DNA of 64,000 bases from Amaurobius ferox (GCA_951213105.1 OX578152.1:76130680-76194679), one strand, 5' to 3'; shown: positions 12,690-23,443, counted from the first letter of the stretch. The notes: generated by a model from the letters alone, not told the origin. Program-made: numbers and translations.

Positions 12690-12858
12690 AAACATGTGTC
12701 GACTAGGAGTGTGACTAGAGATGTAGAGAACGACTTCGATGGCTGGATCAATTTGAAGGGCAATCAGAAGTACGAGATGGAGCCAAACACCCAGAGTTAC
12801 GGCCTGTACGATTTGCTGATGCAAGATTTGTGGTCTACGGCCAAAGCCGGAAGTGAAG
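12690..12858 (+). CDS. Candidate host gene, penultimate exon
   Basis: This is the best evidence for a host gene. From 12732 the frame starting DFDGWINLKGNQKYEMEP is rich in C/G-ending codons (GAC TTC GAT GGC TGG ATC, CTG, GGC, GCC), unlike everything around it. It ends at 12858 with a GT-ATGT splice donor (12859). Joining to the acceptor at 13063 keeps the frame (phase 1, GAA codon rebuilt). The frame is open back to 12690, where an in-frame stop (12687) precedes it. The true 5' border is uncertain: AG dinucleotides near 12704, 12718 and 12726 are possible acceptors, but the pyrimidine tract is poor. No in-frame ATG was found near the start. I do not recognise the protein and assign no function. 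Confidence 0.55.
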
Positions 12859-13063
12859 GTATGTGCCCGTAATACATAATACAGGTCGTCAAGACATTTT
12901 AGTCATTTTAATAATGGTCTCACATTGTCTCTTTCTGCCGGAATAATTAATAAGAAAAAGAATTGTTGTAATTAAGTATTTTATGTTGTTAATTAATGAC
13001 TTATTGTTAAAGTTAAAACGGTGCAATCAATTTAGTATTATATTAATTAATATTCTTTTACAG
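12859..13063 (+). other. Intron (205 bp) of the candidate gene
   Basis: It opens with GTATGT and closes with TATTCTTTTACAG, a strong acceptor with a pyrimidine-rich run. It is AT-rich and contains in-frame stops, in contrast with the flanking exon. Confidence 0.55.
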
Positions 13064-13206
13064 AACTCACGCGAAAGATAAATAATTGGAGGGTTATAAG
13101 CGGCATACAGCGCAATGTACAATTTAATGAGTTCCACGAATACGATCAATTTACGGCCATGATAATAGATATATTAATAATAAGTAATCGAAAATGTCAA
13201 CTTTAA
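13064..13206 (+). CDS. Candidate host gene, terminal exon
   Basis: Continues the reading frame for 47 codons as ELTRKINNWRVISGIQRNVQ and onward to a TAA stop at 13204-13206. The mix of charged, aromatic and polar residues is normal protein composition, although the last dozen residues are hydrophobic and AT-coded and could instead be intron if a donor is used earlier. AATAAA at 13205-13210 overlaps the stop and could be a polyadenylation signal. The two exons together give at least ~90 residues of a C-terminal region. Product unknown. Confidence 0.5.
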
Positions 13207-13210
13207 TAAA
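13205..13210 (+). promoter_or_regulatory. Possible polyadenylation signal
   Basis: AATAAA directly overlaps the stop codon of the candidate gene. Such hexamers are frequent by chance in DNA this AT-rich, so only the position supports it. Confidence 0.3.
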
Positions 13211-13367
13211 AAATTTTAATTGCTTTACCACAACTAGTAAGGTCCTCCGGCATTCTGCAAGTAAGTAATTTAAAAATCTGGTTTATTCATGGCATATATT
13301 CTTATACTATAATAAAAGATAACGCTGCGTAGCCACAAGACAAAAGGAGGAATAATTTTAACATTCA

Positions 13368-13548
13368 TTGTTGTAAATAAATTAAAAATAAGTCCAATAT
13401 CCAGCTTCGTTTTCACTATCTGATGCCATACGCAACGTAAAGCTCCAGAATTCTCCATTGTTGTCAATAAGTTAAAATGAATCTAATGTGCAGTTTCGTT
13501 TCCAGTATCTGATGTCATACGCAGCGTAGAACTCCAGAATACTGTCCT
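13368..13548. repeat. 91-bp tandem duplication
   Basis: Two adjacent, diverged copies (about 13368-13458 and 13458-13548) share ATTGTTGT, TATCTGATG, CATACGCA and CTCCAGAAT in order. The minus-strand 65-codon ORF (13270-13467) covers only the first copy and is not kept open in the second. Confidence 0.7.
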
Positions 13549-14012
13549 TTAAATACTGCACCTCATTGGAATTACTATTTTACAACTTCCTGCCTTAAAG
13601 CATTTTTACAATTGGAATTATTCGTCTGAAATCAGCGGTTTAAAATAAATTTAGCTATTCATATTTCATGAAATACCCCCTATATTGCGAGATTTGGAAT
13701 GTTTTCTCACTCAGCCTATTCAGCTAACCTTATTCATTAAAAAATTATCTCAGTATATTTGACAATCTTGGTAGTATTATACAAAGCATATGTGGTGATA
13801 AAGAGAAGCATTAACGCTCATAATTAGGAAATGCAGTTCGTACATTTTTATGGCCGCAATCACCCACCATTACCTCTTTGCACGAGTTCCTTAACGTAAT
13901 CATTAATTAAAGCACTACACATTATATTCCACTATTTTAACTTTTCGAATAAATATTATTTATTCTCACATATTATTATTATGACTAAAATTACATTAAT
14001 TTTAATAATCGC
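13549..14012. other. Unassigned spacer
   Basis: AT-rich, with no ORF or structure that I can name. Confidence 0.4.
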
Positions 14013-14091
14013 TTAAGGCGACGGTAGACGTTGAAATGAGCAAAAATCGACTAAAATTTTTTTTTTCAATATATAACATTGTTTTACACAT
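14013..14091 (+). mobile_element. Terminus of TTAA-flanked element T
   Basis: TTAAGGCGACGGTAGACG at 14013 matches the terminal repeat of the complete T element (57922-58772). The following bases up to TTTTACACAT are the same as those next to the nested MITE in the two other T copies. The rest of T is missing. Confidence 0.6.
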
Positions 14092-14330
14092 TTAACCTTT
14101 TGCTTACGGGTGGGACAGCGTCCATCCCAAACGAAGAATCTCCCAAAAAGGCAGGTATTTGACATACCCTATCCCAAACAGTTCGATCCCCCCCTTTGCA
14201 GACATTGGCGTCCATGGAAATCGTCGGCAGAAGCACTGCACCTGCTGCAGCAGGTGCAATGCTTCTGCAGTAGTAGGTGTGGAGGTGTTTAGAGCCCGAT
14301 AGTCAGAAAACTGTTGTGCCAAACTCAACC
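14092..14330 (+). mobile_element. MITE M, half copy ending past a palindrome
   Basis: Begins TTAACCTTTTGCTTACGGG and runs through CATCCCAAACGAAGAA and CCTATCCCAAACAGTTCGA to a near-perfect 42-bp palindrome at 14227-14268 (core GCACCTGCTGCAGCAGGTGC). The inverted second half of M is absent beyond it. Two overlapping ORFs on opposite strands (14110-14292 and 14104-14328) are a by-product of the inverted structure. Confidence 0.7.
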
Positions 14331-15779
14331 AAATTTGCAGTAAATACTATTTAGACCATGGGGTTTTGATTTTTAAAAGAAAAAAAAAATAGTTCGGATT
14401 TTTGCCACCGCGAGCCAAAGTGGCGCTGTAAGGTCCCATTTTGGAGTAAAATAGGCATAGGAAGTACAGAAAGTTAACATTTTACATGCATTTTGAAAAA
14501 AAAACATCACATTTACATTTTATACGTATTTAGTACATTTTAAATTTACATTTGCATGTTACATTTACATACGTATGATATTAATGGGGTGCTGCTAATC
14601 CGGGCATGACTGACTTCATTATTTTTACCTAGCTCTGCGGATATGACAACATGGGAATTAAGAATGCGCGCAGTTTGTTCTTAGACTCTCAAGAGGGACC
14701 GAACTTTTTAATGGTGACTGTCATCTTAATCCACCGACGTCACTGAATTTCCTTTCCTTCACTGGGTCCTGTGTGCACAGTGTAATTTAAAATCTTTGCG
14801 CAAGTTGTTTACGCCTAGATATTGCCACTTCAAAATTAACAAACAATTTTTAACTGTAATAAGACGAAAACTTTATGTGTTTTGGCAACGCCTCTCAAAG
14901 TTTACTCTGAACATTGACATCACAAATGACGAAACTTAATTCCCATGTTCCCAACTTTTTCATAGGTTGCCGGACTGAGCGCCCAACCATATATTAAAGA
15001 ACCTTGGTCTCTGTATTGAGTTCGACAGATACTTTTTGTCGTATCACTTCAACAACCCAACTAAACGATGACGAGCTTGTATATTGCCCCCCTTTGGAAA
15101 GTTCCTGAAAAAGTATGTAACTCGTAAAGTTTTTAGAACTCGCCAAAAGTCGCCTTGCTGGCGATATTTTGCAAAAATTCATAACCACGACCATCGAATG
15201 TGTCACTAAGGTCAAGCAACGTAGAATTTCCATTTATGACAATGGTATTCTGTTATAAATTCGTAACAATATGATATCACTTTCGTTACATACTTCCTTT
15301 TCATTCCCGTCACATTTCTCTCATGATTTACCCTGTTCCCCGTCATGATTTACCCTGTTTTAAAGGTTAGATAAAATAATAAAGGTTTTGTAAAAATTCG
15401 CTCAAACTGCTGCTTTAACCTTCATAAGTTTTTCTTTCCCCCGAAACTAGCTGTTACTTTAATTCTGTCCTATATGGTGTTAAGCTAACAAAGTATTTAT
15501 ATTGCAGATAGTTTCAGACAGCAGTTTGATAAAAATATGTTTATTCAACATTAAAGCATTTGCATAAAAGACGGAGACTATAATCCATTCGGTAGACTGA
15601 TCCACAAAACTTCCTACCAAGTCGAGCCGCCAAGAAAGATTGTCTTTATACACTCTCGCCCCATAATCTGTATTGGGCGACAGAAAGTGATGGAATAGGA
15701 ATCAATCTTTCGCTATCCTTCCTACAGTGAAAGCGTTCTCTGTCTTTTTATCAGTTATGGCGCCCGAAGAGTAACACAG
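14331..15779. other. Unassigned spacer before the Penelope remnant
   Basis: No gene supported. A 79-codon minus-strand ORF (14994-15233) has no motif I recognise. The stretch 15570-15779 is less AT-rich than its surroundings and could be untranslated sequence of the following retroelement. Confidence 0.35.
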
Positions 15780-17240
15780 ATTAGCACTGTACCGTGCATC
15801 AATCATTTATTACCATATATATATATTGGGGATCTCAGTATAGTTCAGGATGATATACTTAAGAATATTATGAATAAAGGGTCTAAATTTCGCATTCCAT
15901 TCTGCCATCACCCTAAACAACTTCTTCAGTCTATATCATTTGATTTTGATAAATTCATATATCAACTTGCTTGTTCACATTCCATTCCTATTGAAGCATT
16001 CCATCTATGGAAGTATACTACCTTACATCTACTTAAAAATGTTATTATAAACACACATTAAATTAACGAAGCCTAGGTATCCTTATAAACAACTCCTATC
16101 TGCTATTAAAGAACTACAACAACATTTTGTCATAACTTATGTAGATAAAGCTTCTAATAATTATGCCATCATTTGTAAAAAATATTATGTTTCTCTGTTA
16201 CAGAATTACTTAAAAAATAATCACATTTTTAAACCCATTAATAATCCGTCTATCAAAATCAAAACTAAAATGCTAAAATTATATACACAATTAAATATTA
16301 ATTGTAAGTTTTTTAAATTTCCTTATGTTACTTTGGTTCCTAAATTCCATAAATCACCTCTCAGTTTTAGAACAGTCACTTGTGGACATAATACCTTTAC
16401 CACTACAGCTAGTAAGTACTTTCTTAACTGTTTAAATAGAATTAATGAATCTCTTAAATTTTGGAATTCAGGATATTTCATTTTGAACAATAGTTTTGAT
16501 TTAGTAAATCACCTTAGCAAGCTTCCACAAATTCTTGGTTTCCATACCTTTGATTTTAAAGACCTATTTAATAATATTGTCATTAAATATTTATATAAAG
16601 TTATCTCTCTTTATCATGACTATCTATCTTCCAATAAAGTTGCATTCAATGTCAAAAACTTTCCTATGCTCTTGCACTTTGTGTTATACAACAATTATAT
16701 TATCCAAGGTGATAACATTTATTTACAAACATCTGGTGCACCACAAGGTGGCTGTAGTAGTAGTATACTCGCTAACTTATATCTTTATTATTATGAATGT
16801 CATTTTAACTCTAATTCATATATTCTATATAGATATGTTGACGACTTAATTTGTATTATCATTGATGATTCCTATCCAATTAATATTGATTTTTACCCAT
16901 CTAACCTAGAATTAATTCCTAATAAGCCTAGCATTAGTCAAACTGTAAATTTTTTAGACCTAAATTTAGATATCCTCAATAGTCATGTAATCACCAATCT
17001 ATATGATAAAAAAGATTCTTACAACTTCACTATCATTAAGCTGCTATCATATCAATCTTGTAATTCTATTCAATTGTTTAGAAACATCATTTTTAAACCA
17101 GCTCTTTCGAATACATCGACTTTCTGATCCTCGGTTTCACTTTCTCCACATCAATAATCTTAAACGCATTTGTCAAAATTACCAATATCCGGAAATATTT
17201 GTAAATAATATTATTAATAATTTCAAATGTACCACGTAAT
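15780..17240 (+). pseudogene. Penelope-type reverse transcriptase, frameshifted
   Basis: A reverse transcriptase remnant readable in three segments. The first (about 15780-16061) contains GDLSIV and NKGSKFRIP. A one-base shift near 16050 leads into the main segment (16051-17127) with VDKASNNYAIICKKYY near 16141. Then come RT motif A FDFKDLF (16549-16569), motif B SGAPQGGCSSSILANL (about 16732-16779), catalytic YRYVDD (16831-16848) and FLDLNLDI (16951-16974). A second shift near 17050-17110 continues the family's C-terminal part (HRLSDPRFHFL) to the stop at 17237-17239. From memory of the family, the VDKA-NN, GAPQGG-type and FLDL motifs fit Penelope-like elements. No GIY-YIG endonuclease domain is visible downstream. 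The element is dead. Confidence 0.7.
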
Positions 17241-17330
17241 AATTTTACACATACATTATTTATCTTTGATTGGATTACTCAATTTTGAGAATTCACCCAT
17301 TCTTATCATCTAACGTACCACTTGGCCTGA

Positions 17331-17420
17331 GTCTAATACTGTTTACTATTTTCGAATGACTATTTTCCCCTTGTCCTGAGTCCTATACTGATTACTATTT
17401 TTGAAAGTCTCGATACATAA
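17331..17420 (+). repeat. ~50-bp direct duplication after the RT
   Basis: Two near-copies (17331-17376 and 17382-17420) of CCTGAGTC-TACTG-TTACTATTTT. It probably lies in the 3' untranslated part of the Penelope remnant. Confidence 0.55.
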
Positions 17421-18023
17421 TATGTATCGTTCAAATGTATTCATTCCGGTGCCCTCTCGCATTGACGAAGTGAGGTGAAATGCTCAGTCGCTTGCTCAAC
17501 TTACTCGTGGTAACAATGCTTGGGAGTTCATATTTCTGTTCGAGGAGGTATTATTTTTCTGATTTGTAATTCAATTGATTTATTTTTCTCCTTCCTCTAG
17601 CCAGTAGACAGTTCCAATGGTGTCTATAGTTAAATACTTTCGCCATTGTCAGAAACTGGCTATTCTATCGGTTTTAATTCGAATTGTATGGCTGTCCTGA
17701 TGAGAATGCAATTTCGAACTAACCGCCATTTATTGTGTAGTTTCAATTGATTGTTCTCTATGTCTTAATCTTTTATCTTGAGCTAATTATTATTGCCTTT
17801 TCACATTTTTGTCGTGTTTTCTTTTTAATATATTTATATACTTTTAATTGTGAATTTTGTATCCTAATATTCTTCTCATCCCCCTTTCCATTGTAGTGAT
17901 ATGTTACCTTCTATCTTTATCCTTAGTCTTGGTCTATAGTTACTCATTTGTAACAGATATGCTAGAGATGGGTTTTTTTGTACATACAGTAGTTTATGCA
18001 TAATTTTCGATTAAAATCTTTCA

Positions 18024-18033
<10 letters not shown>
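17421..18033. other. Likely 3' flank of the Penelope remnant
   Basis: Non-coding. TAGCCAGT near 17598 and ACTGGCTA near 17655 can pair. Two tracts faintly resemble hammerhead ribozyme cores (17474-17491 and 17697-17719; see findings). No clear end of the element could be set. Confidence 0.35.
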
Positions 18034-18054
<21 letters not shown>

Positions 18055-18056
18055 TG
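18034..18056. repeat. (TA)n microsatellite
   Basis: Uninterrupted TA repeats of about 22 bp. Confidence 0.9.
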
Positions 18057-18287
18057 TATCACACCAGAAAAGTAGACAAGTGGAAGCAATATACCAAAGA
18101 TTGGCTGGGGGGGATTGTGACCCCCACTCCCCGGTTAAGCAAGCTTTTTGTCTAGACAACACTCCCGGAAGCCGATATATTGCATAAGATATGAATACCG
18201 AAGTATCAAAAATGTAAAAAGAGTGTACCAGATAACATGAAATCGTGGAATAATCCACAAGACTCGAAACCTAAAACCTGCATTAAA
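18057..18287. other. Unassigned, locally G/C-rich segment
   Basis: Includes a GGGGGGG/CCCCC run that can fold on itself near 18108-18132. Nothing else recognised. Confidence 0.35.
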
Positions 18288-19296
18288 GTGTCAACTTAAG
18301 CGACAACTACCGTAAAAATGACTTAAAGCGACAACTGCCGTAAAAATGACTTTATTAAAATGAAATTGTAATATGTTGTTGAAGCGGTCTGTGTAGTATG
18401 TTGTTGAAGCGGTCTGTGTAGTATGTTGTTGAAGCGGTCTGTGGGACATAAGGGAATGAAAATGAATACTATCACCCAATTAGTTTTGAATTGAACCCGG
18501 GTTGAAAAAATGAAACGCATTAAACCCTTTAGGACCTAATTTTTCAAACATATTTTAAACCGAGTTAAAATTCCAAATTGCTTCGAAAATTTTAGAAAAT
18601 ATTCAAATTATCACGTAAATTGTGTAAATATTTTTTCAGCAAAATGTGCTAGGTAGTTTTTTTAAATAAAAATTGAAATAATAATTACACCCATATTATA
18701 TGAAGATATCAAGTGACTCATTTCAAAATAAAATATGGCATCCATGTTTTTTCCGTGTAAAAATCGTGATGTTTGAAGATCTTTTAAATTTATGTTTAGT
18801 GTTTTATCCGTCCTAAAACCGCTTTATTTTTGCATATTATATGTGTATCTAAATTCTATGCCAACACAATTACAATATATTTTATTTTAAATGGTCACTA
18901 AATTTTGATTATTCCTACAACGAAGCCTAATTTCTATAATATGCAGAATGTAAACAATTCAGGCGATTATAATGTGTATCAGACGATGAGTTGTATAAGA
19001 ATTGCTGAATTTTGTTTCGCGCAAAATTATTTAGCTCTGGAGTCTGGAATATAAGTGATATAAATGAAATATGCAATGATTCTACATAGAGAAGCAAACG
19101 ATTTATAATACTGCCATTTTTAAAAAAGGTTTAAGTTTCCAAGTATAATATATTACTGTAGTAATGTGTAATTTAAAAAATATTGGTGCTGAATGTATCG
19201 CATTTTAGAGATGTTTAAATAAAATTGAATTTCAGTTGTAAAGTATTTTATAATGAATGCTTTATACATGATTGATTGTGCTTGTTAAATTATCAC
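18288..19296 (+). repeat. Family E arm, solitary copy
   Basis: Collinear with the left arm of the 754-3799 foldback (AACCCGGGTTGAAAAAATGAAA, the ATGGCATCCATG region, and the CATGATTGATTG-CTTGTTAAAT inner end). It carries a private triplication at 18373-18447. No opposing arm is seen, so the foldback is halved or this is a different member. Confidence 0.7.
18373..18447 (+). repeat. 25-bp unit repeated three times
   Basis: ATGTTGTTGAAGCGGTCTGT recurs at 18373, 18398 and 18423. The homologous site at ~873 in the other copy has one unit, so this is a recent local expansion. Confidence 0.85.
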
Positions 19297-19754
19297 CTTG
19301 GTCACTTTACTACAGATATAGACCTAACCAAAGCCTGATTAATGCAAGGGCGCGGGGGCAGCTGCTCTGTCTCTCCCCCCCCCCCCCAATAAAACGCAAC
19401 ATCAAAAAATGTAACGACTGCTTCCTGAAAAAAATATTTATACCATGGCGAGGCTGATATCGTGTTTTGGGTAATTGCACTTGCCATATTAGAAGACCTG
19501 ACGCGTATGGGTATACACATCGAGGGTGGGGCACACATCATCGTTTGCACTGAGACACGAAGTACAGGACGGTCGTTTATGTATTTTATGGGTTTTGTTG
19601 TTTTCCGGGTATATTAGTTCTGGATAATTAATAGAAGAATGGCGTGATTGGGATAGCCACTAGAGACATTAACTATGCAGTATTCTTGATGTGACATACC
19701 ACTTCCTGATGATTGGTAATTTAACGCAGTGCCATCAGATCCAGTGTCGACTTT
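19297..19754. other. Unassigned, with C14 run
   Basis: A run of C at 19374-19387 recalls the C run at 2242, but flanking similarity is weak. The minus-strand ORFs here depend on that run. No gene supported. Confidence 0.4.
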
Positions 19755-19965
19755 CCCGGCTTTTCCTAAACTGTTCCCGTGCTCATATGTTCACAGAGAA
19801 CGGGAACGTTACATGTTGGTTCGTAAGTCCTTACGAGAAATTGGTGGTAAGGGAAGGAGGGTACGGGCTGCCCCTCAGTGGGTTCCAGTCTAAATTGGGG
19901 GACACTTCCCGGCCGTCTAAACAGATACCTTACACTTTGGGTCGGTAGGACGGTCTGAATCGAAA
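19755..19965 (+). mobile_element. 5S-derived SINE family, 5'-truncated copy
   Basis: Matches the body and tail of the complete SINE at 43345-43685 (GTTCGTAAGTCCTTACGAG, GGTGGTAAGGGAAGGAG, GTGGGTTCCAGTCTAAATT, CACTTCCCGGC, ACGGTCTGAATC) but lacks the 5S head. It ends in an A-rich tail. Exact 5' end and target duplication were not resolved. Confidence 0.7.
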
Positions 19966-20005
19966 GAAAAAAAATAAGGAACTCATCGAATCGATTTTAA
20001 AAAAA

Positions 20006-20945
20006 TCTGATGTGGGCAACACATGACTTCCCTTATATAATGCAATGAATTTTATACTTTTACAGTAAAAAAATAGGTTTTTCTTATAGTAGATACTAAT
20101 ATTCTTTCCAAGATATTGAATTTTCGACAATGAGTCGTCATTTTCATTGATTTTGCGTCATATTTATCCATTTGGCGAGATTTTCGTTAATTTGGCAACA
20201 TTTCAAAAAAGTCGCCAAGTTGGCGACATTCCGCCAAATTCGTCGCCAAAATCTCGCCAAGCGTTATGCATTAAGAAATAAGTTATTCTTATAGCAGATA
20301 AATGACTATTGGCGTTCAAATACAAAAGTATTATTGAAAGTATCTTTTTTCATGAATGGAACGAGCTAGATCCATGAGAATGATGTCACTCAATTTATCG
20401 CATGGTATTACATATGAAAAGTGAACATGTTTCTCAATAGGAAATATTTTTTTTTATTTTATATGACATTTTGATAATTTTTTTGAAAAATGTACAATAT
20501 CTCGAGAACGGTTCATGTTAGCGTTCTAAAATTTATGTCAATCGTTTTTTAATAAAAAATTACATAAGAAATGTCTATTTGCGTAACTTTAATAGTGGTT
20601 TTGATTTTTTAACGATTTTTTCAAAATTTCATTTGAAAATTTAGGGGGGTTCTGAACATTCGATTGCGTATAAAAACAATAGGCTTCCAGTGTTTACGGA
20701 TTGTGATTTTTGTACCAAATTTGATTCGAATCGGTCCATTCGTTCGTCAGTTATCGTCTCCACAGACTCACTGACACACACACACACACACACATACTTT
20801 CACACACACACATAGACATCACTTCAAAAATGTTTGATTCGTGATCAGGGATGCTTGAAACGTGCTCTCCCGTCGAAAACTCGATTTCGAATTTTCGACC
20901 CCGTCACAATACTTTCCTTATACATTATGTATATAAGGAAAGTAA
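20006..20945 (+). mobile_element. Family A repeat, full copy
   Basis: Complete 940-bp copy. The central tract is CA repeats with an interruption (20774-20815). It forms the left half of a ~1.95-kb inverted pair with the next entry. Confidence 0.8.
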
Positions 20946-21033
20946 AAATTAATTTGTAGCATTAAGAGATAACTTTGTCCATCCAAAATGAAATTTGATA
21001 AAATAAGTTAATATTTAAAGACGTTAAGAATAA

Positions 21034-21160
21034 TTACTTTCCTTATATACATAATGTATAAGGAAAGTATTGTGACGGGGTCGAAAATTCGAATTCGAGT
21101 TTTCGACGGGAGAGCACGTTTCAAGCATCCCTGATCACGAATCAAACATTTTTGGAGTGA

Positions 21161-21202
<42 letters not shown>

Positions 21203-21953
21203 TATGTGTGTATGTGTGTGTGTCAGTGAGTCTGTGGAGACGATAACTGACGAACGAATGGACCGATTCGAACCAAATTTGGTACAAAAATCACAATCCG
21301 TAAACACTGGAAGCCTATTGTTTTTATACGTAATCGAATGTTCAGAACCTCCCTAAATTTTCGAATGAAATTTTGAAAAAATCGTCAAAAAATCAAAACC
21401 GCTAATAAAGTTACGCAAATAGACATTTCTTATGTAATTTTTCATTAGAAAACGATTGGCATAAATTTTAGAAGGCTAACATGAACCGTTCTCGAGATAT
21501 TGTACATTTTTCAAAAAAATTATGAAAAAGTCACATAAAAAAAAATTCTTATTGAGAAACATGTTCACTTTTCATATGTAATACCATGCGATAAATTGAG
21601 TGACATCATTCTCGTGGATCTAGCTCGTTCCATTCATGAAAAAATATACTTTGAATAATACTTTTGTATTTGAACGCCAATAGTCATTTATCTGCTGTAA
21701 GAATAACTTTTTTCTTAGTGCATAACTCTTGGCGAGATTTTGGCGACGAATTTGGCGAAAAGTCGCCAACTTGGCGACTTTTTGAAATGTTGCCAAATTA
21801 ACGTAAATCTCGTGAAAATGACAACTAATTGTTGAAAATTCAATATCTTGGAAAGAATATTAGTATCTACTATAAGAAAAACCTATTTTTTTACTGTAAA
21901 AGTAGTAAATTCATTACATTATATAAGGAAAGTCATGTGTTGCCCACATCAGA
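21034..21953 (-). mobile_element. Family A repeat, inverted partner
   Basis: Complete 920-bp copy on the minus strand, 88 bp from the plus-strand copy. The GT tract reads 21162-21230. The arms are near-identical in many blocks, so this locus is prone to cruciform formation or deletion. Confidence 0.8.
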
Positions 21954-22089
21954 TTTTTTTATATTGTTACTCTATTGTTTCTTATGAGAGACAGGTAAAC
22001 GCAGAAAAACATAGTTTTTAGAAGACTTCCTTTTATTATTCGTATGTAACATACATATATGAAAAATATGTATATTAAAATGTATGTAA

Positions 22090-22520
22090 CTTAAACGTAT
22101 AACCGACAACGGCATACCAAATTTGGACTTCTCTAGCTGCTCCGGTTCTCTAATTATTCCCACAAAACGAGTAAATTAATATGACGGGCCCAGGACGGTA
22201 AAGTTCAGAATCAAAAGATTTAAAATATACGGCAAAAGACAAGGACATACTGAATGTGGACGTATAGCTGCTCTGGTTCTCGAGTGAATTTCTATGGCGA
22301 GCCCAACGCGGACTAAATCCAAAAAATTGAAATATGCCACTAAAGAAAACGACATGCTAAATGTGGAATTTCTCGCTGCCCCGATTCTGGAGCTATTCCC
22401 CAAAATTGAGTACATTCCTACGGCGGACCCAAGACCGGATAGCCCGATAAGGTTCAAAATCAAATTTAAAATGTATGAAAAAAGACAACGACATTCCAAA
22501 TTTCATGTTACTGTGATTAA
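22090..22520 (+). repeat. Family K, three tandem ~130-bp units
   Basis: Each unit contains ACCAAATTTGGACTT-like sequence, CTGCTC-GGTTCTCGAG, GGCGGGCCCA-GACGG-like sequence and AAAATTGAAATATGCCAC-like sequence. One further unit lies at 62985-63200. Overlapping ORFs on both strands arise from the repeat. Confidence 0.65.
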
Positions 22521-22902
22521 TGGAACTTGATTAGTTAGGGTCTCAAATACTTGAATCTCACTGACAAACGCCAGGACAAGTTACGTAAAAGGCTGTATAA
22601 ACACCAACCTGTGGCCCATTTAAAAAAATAAATGTTCCACACTCAAATCTACAAGCCGCTCCCTTTAAATTACATTCGCTGAAGCTGATTTTGAAAATAT
22701 CTAGCATTTTAAAAAAATATATTCCCTTTCCAACCTTTGCCTAACATAATCATTAATTAAAAGTTATCATACAAGCAAAAAGCTTACCATAAACCACAAA
22801 TTAGTGCGTTATTATAATCTTTTCACTTTCCCTACAACACATGGTAATGTATAGGGAAAAGCATAAGAATCGTGTCGAAAATTGCAGCACGAGTTATTAA
22901 CG

Positions 22903-22961
22903 ACTCGGCCGTCCAAACTGCTGCTCATGTCTCAGGACGAGTCGGACGGTCTGGGTTTTCG
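22903..22961 (+). mobile_element. 59-bp SINE tail inserted in family B
   Basis: Contains CGGCCGTCCAAAC and GTCGGACGGTCTGGGTT, the 3' end of the 5S-derived SINE. It is bracketed by ACGAGTTATTAACG (22889-22902) and ACGAGTTATTGACG (22962-22975), a target-site duplication with one mismatch. It splits the CGTCGAAAACTCGA block of family B. Confidence 0.65.
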
Positions 22962-23099
22962 ACGAGTTATTGACGGATCGGCACGTTTTGAGACCTCTAG
23001 AAAGCGAAAGAATTATTTTTAGCGTGACGTCTGTGTGTGTGTGTGTGTGCCTATGCAATGTGTGTTGCAGAGTCCATTTCGTAAGAGCTTGCAATTTTG

Positions 23100-23340
23100 T
23101 CCCAATAGCTCAACAGTAGAGCGTCGGATTGCCAGTTTGAAGATCCAGGATTCGATTCCCGGTTGGAGCAGCAAGGATCTTTACAATTGGGCCCGAACAA
23201 ATCAACCCTGTAGGTTAGTGTAAAGATGTCGGAGGTTTGAAAGTGACCCTAATACTACTAGTACGGATTCAGTGGACTCTGGGAGATTGAGCGCCGATTT
23301 CAAATTAAGAGGATAAAAACTAAGCAGTATACTAATCTGA
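23100..23340 (+). mobile_element. tRNA-derived SINE head and body, copy 1
   Basis: The head has a good A box (TAGCTCAACAGTAGAGCG) and B box (GGATTCGATTCC) about 30 bases apart. It ends GGTTGGAGCA instead of a paired acceptor stem, so it is tRNA-like, not a tRNA gene. The unique body after it has no ORF. It sits inside the family B copy. Confidence 0.65.
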
Positions 23341-23443
23341 ATAAGAATAGTAGTAGTCGGAGGCTAGCCTGAGGTAAAAAATAGCAGAAGGTGGTGTCAT
23401 ATTATCAGTTGCCCGCCAATCTGACATTAGAGGATGGAGAATG

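Noticed and set aside
12694..12696. ATG as start codon of the candidate gene
   Set aside because: It is out of frame with the coding segment; an upstream exon is more likely.
23100..23172. A functional tRNA gene
   Set aside because: A and B boxes are good, but the acceptor stem does not pair and the unit is duplicated with a SINE body.
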